From NCBI GenBank assembly GCA_035651595.1, contig DASRFJ010000196.1, positions 1 through 6,340 on the forward strand: a stretch of DNA of 6,340 nt, written 5' to 3'. The notes below the pieces were generated by a model. It saw only the letters and a program-made list of their open reading frames with translations. It was not told the DNA's origin and did not search any database. Position numbers and translations under genes: made by a program. Shown in pieces: positions 1 through 5,255 of this stretch (position 1 is the stretch's first letter; every line of letters begins with the position of its first letter). Origin of the DNA: JAFARZ01 sp035651595 (GTDB taxonomy: Bacteria > Actinomycetota > Actinomycetes > Streptosporangiales > Streptosporangiaceae).

Positions 1-1
1 G

Positions 2-1609
2 CTGGAGTTCGACGAGGAGGCACGGCGCGCGCTCGAGCGTGGCGTGAACCGGCTCGCCGACGCAGTCAAGGTGACGCTCGGCCCGAAGGGCCGCAACGTC
101 GTCATCGACAAGAAGTGGGGCGCTCCGACCATCACCAACGACGGCGTAACCGTCGCCCGTGAGGTGGAGCTGGAGGACCCGTACGAGAATCTCGGTGCTC
201 AGCTCGCCAAGGAAGTCGCGACCAAGACCAACGACGTGGCGGGCGACGGCACCACCACCGCGACCGTGCTGGCTCAGGCCATGGTCCGCGAGGGCCGGCG
301 CTCGGTGACGGCGGGGTCGAACCCGATCGCGCTGAAGCGGGGTATCGACGCCGCCGCCGCCGTGGTCTCTGACCGGCTGCTCGAGATGGCCCGTGAGGTC
401 GAAGAGCAGCAGGAGATCGCGCACGTGGCCACGGTCTCGGCGCAGGACGCCAAGATCGGCGAGCTGATCGCCGAGGCGTTCAGCAAGGTCGGCAAGGACG
501 GCGTGATCACGGTCGAAGAGGCCACGACGATGGGCCTCGAGCTGGAGTTCACCGAGGGTATGCAGTTCGACAAGGGCTACATCTCTCCGTACTTCATCAC
601 CGACCAGGAGCGGCTCGAGGCCGTGCTGGAGGACGCCTATGTGCTGATCCACCAGGCCAAGATCTCCTCGATGCAGGACTTCCTGCCTCTGCTGGAGAAG
701 ATCGCCCAGGTGAAGAAGCCGCTGCTGGTCGTCGCCGAGGACGTGGACGGCGAGGCGCTCGCCACGCTGGTCGTCAACAAGATCCGCGGCCTGCTCGCGG
801 TCGCGGCCGTGAAGGCACCCGGCTTCGGTGACCGGCGCAAGGCGATGCTCGCCGACATGGCGACGCTTACCGGCGCCACCGTGGTGAGCGAGGACCTCGG
901 CATCAAGCTGGAGTCGATCGGTCTTGAGGCCCTCGGCCGCGCCCGGCGGATGGTCGTCACCAAGGACACCACGACGATCATCGACGGGGCAGGCGACAAG
1001 AGCGCGATCGAGGACCGGATCCGCCAGATCCGTACCGAGATCGAGAACACCGACTCCGACTGGGACCGCGAGAAGCTCCAGGAGCGGCTCGCCAAGCTGT
1101 CCGGTGGCGTGTGCGTGCTGCGCGTCGGCGCCGCGACCGAGGTCGAGATCAAGGAGAAGAAGCACCGCGTCGAGGACGCCGTCTCCGCGACTCGCGCCGC
1201 GATCGAAGAGGGCATCGTGGCCGGCGGCGGCAGCGCGCTGGTGCACGTGGCCGCCGAGCTCGGCGACCTGGGCCGCAGCGGCGACGAGCTGACCGGTGTC
1301 GGCGTGGTGCGGCGGGCGCTGTCCGAGCCGTGCCGGTGGATCGCGCTGAACGCCGGCCAGGAAGGCTCCGTCGTGGCCGCCAAGGTCGCGTCGCTGCCGG
1401 TCGGTCACGGCTACAACGCCGCCACCGGCGAGTACGGCGACCTGGTGGCGCAGGGCGTCATCGACCCGGTGAAGGTGACCAGGTCCGCGGTGCAGAACGC
1501 GGCCTCCATCGCCGGCATGCTGCTGACGACCGAAACGCTGGTCGTCGAGAAGCCGGAGGAGAAGGAGCCGGCCCCGGCGGCCGGTCACGGTCACAGCCAC
1601 CCGCACTAG
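2..1609 (+). CDS. groL1: Chaperonin GroEL1 (60 kDa, His-tailed), 5' end cut by the window
   Basis: This is a Hsp60 chaperonin subunit, which forms a double-ring cytoplasmic folding cage with GroES and ATP. The reading frame is open from base 2 (LEFDEEARRALERG...), so the true start lies just outside the window and only about 5-8 residues are missing. The GTG at 44 is internal, because conserved family sequence precedes it. Visible ATPase features are the GDGTTT nucleotide-binding motif (242-259), the catalytic Asp in VEDAVSATRAA (codon 1175-1177) and the GGG motif (1223-1231). The apical-domain signature EGMQFDKGYISPYFI is present. The protein ends in GHGHSHPH (1583-1606) instead of the Gly-Met tail of housekeeping GroEL, which is typical of actinobacterial GroEL1 paralogues that usually follow groES. 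A second GroEL is therefore expected elsewhere in the genome. The 535 visible residues show no frameshift. A strong hairpin follows the stop. Family is certain; the GroEL1 assignment is strong. Confidence 0.97.
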   Translation: MEFDEEARRALERGVNRLADAVKVTLGPKGRNVVIDKKWGAPTITNDGVTVAREVELEDPYENLGAQLAKEVATKTNDVAGDGTTTATVLAQAMVREGRRSVTAGSNPIALKRGIDAAAAVVSDRLLEMAREVEEQQEIAHVATVSAQDAKIGELIAEAFSKVGKDGVITVEEATTMGLELEFTEGMQFDKGYISPYFITDQERLEAVLEDAYVLIHQAKISSMQDFLPLLEKIAQVKKPLLVVAEDVDGEALATLVVNKIRGLLAVAAVKAPGFGDRRKAMLADMATLTGATVVSEDLGIKLESIGLEALGRARRMVVTKDTTTIIDGAGDKSAIEDRIRQIRTEIENTDSDWDREKLQERLAKLSGGVCVLRVGAATEVEIKEKKHRVEDAVSATRAAIEEGIVAGGGSALVHVAAELGDLGRSGDELTGVGVVRRALSEPCRWIALNAGQEGSVVAAKVASLPVGHGYNAATGEYGDLVAQGVIDPVKVTRSAVQNAASIAGMLLTTETLVVEKPEEKEPAPAAGHGHSHPH

Positions 1610-1629
1610 GGTCGGCTAACACGGAATGT

Positions 1630-1664
1630 AACGCGGGGGTCACAACAATGTGGCCCCCGCGTTT
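1630..1664 (+). terminator. Hairpin terminator after groEL1
   Basis: Bases 1630-1643 pair with 1650-1663 to give a 14-bp stem around the 6-nt loop AACAAT. All pairs are Watson-Crick except one G-U wobble (1640 with 1653). It starts 21 nt after the groEL1 stop. Only three T residues follow, so this is a strong stem with a weak U-tract, as is common for actinobacterial terminators. It probably separates the heat-shock operon from the sigma factor gene. Readthrough cannot be excluded. Confidence 0.8.
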
Positions 1665-1691
1665 GGCATCCGCAACGTGCCATCGGGCATC

Positions 1692-1697
1692 TACTAT
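1692..1697 (+). promoter_or_regulatory. Candidate -10 element (TACTAT) for the sigma factor gene
   Basis: TACTAT fits the actinobacterial TANNNT -10 consensus and lies just ahead of the sigma gene. A TTGGCA box at 1663-1668 resembles a -35, but the 23-nt gap is too long for a normal spacer. The -10 ends only 2 nt before the GTG at 1700, so a usual start point (about 7 nt downstream) would fall inside the first codons. The real promoter may lie elsewhere, or translation may start later. No ribosome binding site precedes the GTG. Confidence 0.3.
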
Positions 1698-1699
1698 CT

Positions 1700-2344
1700 G
1701 TGACGGACGGGGAACTCGGAGACAACGACCTGCTGCGGCTCGCTGTGCAGGGACGCGGCGACGCGGCCAACGAACTGCTCCGCAAGCTCCGGCCGGTGAT
1801 CGTCGGGTACTGCCGCGCGCGGCTCGCCCGGATGGGTTGTCATCAGCAGAGCGAGGACGACGTCGCGCAAGAGGTATGCCTCGCGCTGCTGTCCGCGCTG
1901 CCCGGTTACGTGGATACCGGCCGGCCGTTCGGCGCGTTCGTGTTCGGCATCGCCGCGCACAAGGTCGCGGACGCGGCGCGCGGCGCGGCCCGCGCGTCCA
2001 CTGCCATCCCCATGCCGGACGTGCCCGATCAGCCGGACGGCCGCCCAGGTCCGGAGGAGTCGCTGCTGCGCAGCGCGGACGCCATCCGCGCCCGCGGTCT
2101 GCTCGCCCGCCTGCCCGCGGGCCAGCGCCGCCTGCTGCTGCTCCGGGTGGTCACCGGCCTGTCCGCCGAGGAGACCGGCTACGTGCTCGACATGACCCCT
2201 GGCGCCGTCCGTGTAGCCCAGCACCGCGCCCTGACCCGCCTCCGCGAACTAGCCGCCACCGACGAACGCGCCGCCACCGGCGCCGCCACCGGGTCCGCCC
2301 CCGGGTCCGCCACCCGGCCCGCTACCGGCGAGCGAGCCGCCTGA
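1700..2344 (+). CDS. ECF RNA polymerase sigma factor, SigD/ShbA type
   Basis: This is a 214-residue alternative sigma factor that would bind core RNA polymerase and direct it to its own promoter class. Sigma region 2 covers about residues 28-97 (RPVIVGYCRARLA, SEDDVAQEVCLALLSALPGY, GRPFGAFVFGIAAHKVADA). A proline-rich linker follows at 98-131. Region 4 covers about 132-184, with the helix-turn-helix around LSAEETGYVLDMTPGAVRVAQHRALTRLREL. The region 2 wording and the groEL1-guaB setting match M. tuberculosis SigD and Streptomyces ShbA. GTG 1700 is the first possible start after the upstream in-frame groEL1 stop, and the N-terminus from there aligns with SigD. An internal GTG at 1745 is the alternative. 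Residues 185-214 form an Ala/Thr/Gly-rich tail outside the sigma fold. No anti-sigma gene follows, unlike sigD-rsdA in Mycobacterium. Family is near certain; SigD/ShbA orthology rests on recalled sequence and synteny. Confidence 0.92.
   Translation: MTDGELGDNDLLRLAVQGRGDAANELLRKLRPVIVGYCRARLARMGCHQQSEDDVAQEVCLALLSALPGYVDTGRPFGAFVFGIAAHKVADAARGAARASTAIPMPDVPDQPDGRPGPEESLLRSADAIRARGLLARLPAGQRRLLLLRVVTGLSAEETGYVLDMTPGAVRVAQHRALTRLRELAATDERAATGAATGSAPGSATRPATGERAA
2252..2317 (+). repeat. Short GC-rich repeats encoding the sigma factor tail
   Basis: The 10-mer GCCGCCACCG occurs at 2252, 2270 and 2282, and the 11-mer CCGGGTCCGCC occurs at 2289 and 2301 (period 12). Together they encode most of the Ala/Thr/Gly/Ser/Pro tail of the sigma factor. 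The pattern looks like slippage-prone simple sequence and not a functional domain. Confidence 0.6.
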
Positions 2345-2399
2345 CCGCGCCGCCCCACCACACGGGTACCATGTGCGTGATTGCGCCACGCCGGACAAA

Positions 2400-2459
2400 C
2401 GCGGCATACCGCCGCGCACCCCCGGTACCCGCCGCGCACTCCAGTCCGGTCCGCGCACC
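2400..2459 (+). repeat. Intergenic repeat cluster with a 6-bp GC hairpin after the sigma gene
   Basis: CCGCGCAC followed by C or T occurs at 2412, 2432 and 2451, spaced 20 and 19 nt. The first two copies extend to CCGCCGCGCAC (2409 and 2429). CGCGGC (2400-2405) also pairs perfectly with GCCGCG (2411-2416) around a 5-nt loop. No T-tract follows, so a terminator role for the sigma gene is only possible. The rest of 2345-2530 shows no open frame with recognisable protein content and no clear signal. Confidence 0.35.
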
Positions 2460-2530
2460 CTTGCGCCATCCGCGACCGGGCCGTCCCCGAAAGGCCGCCA
2501 TTCCGGTCACGAAACCGAGAATCGGCTGCT

Positions 2531-2565
2531 GTGTGTAACCGCACGATACCGGATGCGTAACACAC
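2531..2565 (+). repeat. Direct and imperfect inverted repeat upstream of guaB
   Basis: TGYGTAAC occurs twice (2532-2539 and 2554-2561), spaced 22 bp or about two helical turns. The same stretch forms an imperfect palindrome. GTGTGT (2531-2536) pairs with ACACAC (2560-2565), then 2538-2543 pairs with 2554-2558 with one bulge, after an A-A mismatch and around a 10-nt loop. It may be an operator or duplicated promoter element, but this is inference only. Confidence 0.4.
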
Positions 2566-2584
2566 CGTTAGCTCACTAAGATGA
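2557..2584 (+). promoter_or_regulatory. Candidate guaB promoter
   Basis: Two readings overlap here. A general (principal sigma) -10 box TAAGAT lies at 2577-2582, without a good -35 at 17-18 nt. Alternatively GTAACA (2557-2562), a 16-nt spacer and AGATGA (2579-2584) resemble, as I recall it, the GTAAC / CGAT-type promoter reported for M. tuberculosis SigD. Either would start RNA near 2589 and give a leader of about 44 nt. That is consistent with the guaB ribosome binding site, and excludes the in-frame GTG at 2585 as a start codon. Confidence 0.5.
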
Positions 2585-2623
2585 GTGCATGTCGCTGCCG
2601 CCCTGTTCATTGTCATCCCGTCC

Positions 2624-2628
2624 GAGGT
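2624..2628 (+). promoter_or_regulatory. Ribosome binding site of guaB
   Basis: GAGGT ends 4 nt before the ATG at 2633. It decides the start over the upstream in-frame GTG at 2585, which would add 16 residues unlike any IMPDH N-terminus I know and has no such site. Confidence 0.75.
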
Positions 2629-2632
2629 CATC

Positions 2633-4120
2633 ATGACCGATGAGAAGTTCGCCCCGATCGGCCTGACCTTCGACGACGTCCTCCTGCTGCCGGACCACTC
2701 GACCGTGCTGCCCAGCGAAGCCGACACCACGACACGGATCACCAGGCACCTGTACCTGAAGATCCCGCTGGTCTCCTCGGCGATGGACACGGTCACCGAG
2801 GCCAGGATGGCGATCGCCATGGCCCGCCAGGGCGGCGCGGGCGTGCTGCACCGGAACATGTCCGTCGAGGAACAGGCGCAGCAGGTCGACATGGTCAAGC
2901 GGTCCGAGGCCGGGATGATCACCAACCCGGTGACCTGCGGTCCCGACGCGACGATCGCCGACGTGGACGAGCTGTGCGCCCAGTACCGCATCTCCGGCGT
3001 CCCGGTCACCGCCGAAGACGGCACGCTCCTCGGCATCGTCACCAACCGCGACATACGGTTCGAGGCCGACCACGGCCGCCAGGTCAGCGAGATCATGACC
3101 AAGATGCCCCTGGTCACCGGCCCGGTCAACATAGCACCGGAGGAAGCACTCAGACTTCTCCGGACTCACAAGATCGAGAAGCTCCCGCTCGTCGACGAGA
3201 ACAACAGGCTCAAGGGCCTGATCACGGTCAAGGACTTCACCAAGACCGAGAAGTTCCCGCTCGCGACCAAGGACCACGGCGGCCGTCTCGTGGTCGGCGC
3301 CGCGGTCGGCGTCGGCGAAGACGCGAAACAACGAGCGCAGGCGCTGGCCGAAGCCGGCGTCGACTTCCTCGTCGTGGACACCGCGCACGGGCACTCCCAG
3401 GGCGTGCTCGCCATGATCGCCCAGATCAAGGCCAATACCGACGTCGAGGTGATCGGCGGCAACATCGCCACCAAGGCAGGCGCCCAGGCGCTCATCGAGG
3501 CGGGCGCGGACGGGGTCAAGGTGGGCGTCGGCCCCGGCTCGATCTGCACCACGCGAGTGGTGGCCGGCGTCGGCGTGCCGCAGGTGACCGCCATCTACGA
3601 GGCCGCCCAGGCAGCGAAGGCGAAAGACATCCCCGTGATAGGCGATGGCGGCCTCCAGTACTCCGGCGACATCGCGAAGGCGATCGCGGCCGGCGCGGAC
3701 TGCGTGATGCTCGGCAGCCTGCTGGCCGGCTGCCAGGAGAGTCCGGGCGAGATGGTGTTCATCAACGGCAAGCAGTACAAGCTGTACCGCGGCATGGGCA
3801 GCCTCGGCGCGTTCCGCAACCGGGAGCGCGGCAAGTCATACTCCAAGGACCGCTACTTCCAGGACGACGTGCTCCGCGAGGACAAACTGGTACCCGAAGG
3901 CATCGAGGGCCAGGTCCCGTACCGCGGACCGCTATCCGCGGTGGCGGCCCAGCTTGTCGGCGGTCTGCGGGCCGGCATGGGCTACTGCGGCGCCCGCACG
4001 ATCAAGGACCTGCAGAACGCCAAATTCATCCAGATCACCTCCGCCGGCCTCACCGAAAGCCATCCGCACGACGTGCAGATGACCGTCGAGGCTCCGAACT
4101 ACAGTGGCAGAGCCAAGTGA
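2633..4120 (+). CDS. guaB: Inosine-5'-monophosphate dehydrogenase (IMPDH)
   Basis: GuaB oxidises IMP to XMP with NAD+, the committed step of GMP synthesis in the cytoplasm, as a tetramer or octamer. The protein has 495 residues, normal for a bacterial IMPDH. The N-terminus carries LTFDDVLLLP (11-20). Two CBS domains, which sense purine nucleotides in this family, are inserted at about 96-146 and 152-206 (GIVTNRDIRF and GLITVKDFTK). Asp249 is in VVDTAHGHS. The catalytic loop GPGSICTTR contains Cys305, which attacks IMP. The phosphate-binding part is GDGGLQYSGDIAKA (338-351). The mobile flap holds the Arg407-Tyr408 dyad (KDRYFQ), followed by EGIEGQVPYRGPL. All expected catalytic residues are present. 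The start is set by GAGGT at 2624. The stop overlaps the start of guaB3 by 4 bp, so both are probably one transcript with coupled translation. It uses three rare ATA codons (residues 141, 167, 336). In Mycobacterium this enzyme is called GuaB2. Confidence 0.98.
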   Translation: MTDEKFAPIGLTFDDVLLLPDHSTVLPSEADTTTRITRHLYLKIPLVSSAMDTVTEARMAIAMARQGGAGVLHRNMSVEEQAQQVDMVKRSEAGMITNPVTCGPDATIADVDELCAQYRISGVPVTAEDGTLLGIVTNRDIRFEADHGRQVSEIMTKMPLVTGPVNIAPEEALRLLRTHKIEKLPLVDENNRLKGLITVKDFTKTEKFPLATKDHGGRLVVGAAVGVGEDAKQRAQALAEAGVDFLVVDTAHGHSQGVLAMIAQIKANTDVEVIGGNIATKAGAQALIEAGADGVKVGVGPGSICTTRVVAGVGVPQVTAIYEAAQAAKAKDIPVIGDGGLQYSGDIAKAIAAGADCVMLGSLLAGCQESPGEMVFINGKQYKLYRGMGSLGAFRNRERGKSYSKDRYFQDDVLREDKLVPEGIEGQVPYRGPLSAVAAQLVGGLRAGMGYCGARTIKDLQNAKFIQITSAGLTESHPHDVQMTVEAPNYSGRAK

Positions 4121-5244
4121 CGGATGTGGAAATCGGGCGCGGCAAGCACGGCCGCCGCGCCTACTCGCTGGATGAGATCGGCATCGTACCGGCCCGCCGC
4201 ACGCGAGACCCGGAAGAGGTCAGCATCGCCTGGCAGATCGACGCGTACCGGTTCGAACTGCCGCTGATCGCCTGCCCGATGGACAGCGTGGTGTCGCCGA
4301 AGACCGCAATAAAAATCGGCCAGCTCGGCGGACTCGCCGTGCTCGACCTCGAGGGCCTGTGGACCAGGTACGAGGACCCCGAGCCGCTGCTCGCCGAGAT
4401 CACCGAACTGGACGAGCAAGCGGCCACCAGAAGACTCCAGGCCATGTACGCACAGCCGATCCAGGAGGAGCTGATCGGCCGGCGCATCGAGGAGATCGCC
4501 CGCGCGAAGGTCACCACCGCCGCGCGGCTGTCGCCGCAGAAGACCGCGAAGTACTGCAAGGCCGTGGTCGACGCCGGCGCGGACATCTTCGTGATCCGCG
4601 GCACCACGGTGTCCGCCGAGCACGTGTCCGGCCGCGCCGAGCCGCTCAACCTGAAGCAGTTCATCTACGAGCTGGACCTGCCGGTCGTGGTCGGCGGCTG
4701 CGCGACGTACACCGCGGCGCTGCACCTGATGCGCACCGGCGCGGCCGGCGTGCTGGTGGGCTTCGGCGGCGGTTCCGGGCACACCACCGCGAAGGTCCTC
4801 GGCGTCGCCGTCCCGATGGCGACCGCGGTCGCCGACGTGGCCGCGGCCCGCCGCGACTACCTGGACGAGTCCGGCGGCCGCTACGTGCACGTGATCGCGG
4901 ACGGCTCGATGACCAGCAGCGGCGACATCGCGAAGGCGCTGGCCATCGGCGCGGACGCGGTGATGGTCGGCTCGCCGCTGGCCCGTGCCGAACAGGCGCC
5001 AGGGCACGGCTACCACTGGGGGAGCGAGGCCAACCACACCGAACTCCCAAGAGGAGCAAGGGTCAACGTCGGCACGATCGGCACGCTGGAGCAGATCCTG
5101 CACGGCCCGTCGACGGTGCCGGACGGCTCGATGAACCTGATGGGCGCGCTGCGCCGCACGATGGCCACGGCAGGCTACTCGGACCTCAAGGAGTTCCAGC
5201 GGGTAGAGGTGGTCGTGTCCGACGCGAGCCGCGCCCGCCGATAG
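4117..5244 (+). CDS. guaB3: GuaB3 family IMPDH-like protein without the catalytic cysteine
   Basis: This is a 375-residue TIM-barrel protein of the GuaB3 family, the same length as M. tuberculosis GuaB3. It lacks the CBS pair. The N-terminus EIGRGKHGRRAYSLDEIGIVPARRT and the ending PDGSMNLMGALRRTMATAGY, SDLKEFQRVEVVV are family signatures. Where GuaB has GPGSICTTR, this protein has GGGSGHTTA, so His222 replaces the catalytic Cys. The phosphate-binding region (VIADGSMTSSGDIAKALAIGADAVMVGSP, in two adjoining parts around 259-287) is kept. It may bind a purine nucleotide, but it should not perform the normal thioimidate chemistry. A regulatory or GuaB-partner role is possible and unproven. GTG 4117 overlaps the guaB stop as GTGA; the start MTDVEIG fits relatives. 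GTG 4126 is the alternative. The stop TAG (5242-5244) is also part of the apparent trpS -10 box. The frame stays open far upstream through guaB, but that part is a shadow frame. Confidence 0.95.
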   Translation: MTDVEIGRGKHGRRAYSLDEIGIVPARRTRDPEEVSIAWQIDAYRFELPLIACPMDSVVSPKTAIKIGQLGGLAVLDLEGLWTRYEDPEPLLAEITELDEQAATRRLQAMYAQPIQEELIGRRIEEIARAKVTTAARLSPQKTAKYCKAVVDAGADIFVIRGTTVSAEHVSGRAEPLNLKQFIYELDLPVVVGGCATYTAALHLMRTGAAGVLVGFGGGSGHTTAKVLGVAVPMATAVADVAAARRDYLDESGGRYVHVIADGSMTSSGDIAKALAIGADAVMVGSPLARAEQAPGHGYHWGSEANHTELPRGARVNVGTIGTLEQILHGPSTVPDGSMNLMGALRRTMATAGYSDLKEFQRVEVVVSDASRARR

Positions 5245-5255
5245 ACTCTGCCCCG
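5242..5255 (+). promoter_or_regulatory. Leaderless-type trpS promoter with -10 box TAGACT
   Basis: TAGACT (5242-5247) matches TANNNT and is followed by exactly 7 nt before the GTG start codon of trpS. Transcription is therefore predicted to start on the first base of that codon, giving a leaderless mRNA. A partial -35 (CCGACG, 5219-5224) sits 17 nt upstream, inside guaB3. No ribosome binding site precedes the GTG, which agrees with leaderless translation. The first three bases of the -10 box are the guaB3 stop codon. Confidence 0.7.

Noticed and set aside
44..46. GTG at 44 as the groEL1 start.
   Set aside because: The frame is open to the window edge and the 14 residues before it match the conserved GroEL N-terminus.
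1628..1634. GTAACGC, a possible SigD-type -35 for autoregulation of the sigma gene.
   Set aside because: It lies in the terminator stem and no CGAT-like -10 follows at 16-18 nt.
1111..2538. A 475-codon + strand frame from groEL1 through the sigma gene.
   Set aside because: Arg/Gly-rich shadow frame overlapping two well-supported genes in another frame.
2585..2632. GTG at 2585 as the guaB start, adding 16 residues.
   Set aside because: The added residues do not resemble an IMPDH N-terminus, the codon lies at or before the predicted transcript start, and GAGGT precedes ATG 2633.
2179..3132. Long minus-strand frame of 317 codons crossing the sigma tail, intergenic region and guaB start.
   Set aside because: Composition is that of an antisense shadow of GC-rich coding DNA, it covers parts of two real genes, and no domain is recognisable.
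2974..5244. A 756-codon open frame suggesting a long N-terminal extension of GuaB3.
   Set aside because: Everything before 4117 overlaps guaB in another frame and reads as Arg/Gly/Pro-rich shadow sequence; GuaB3 homology begins at GTG 4117.
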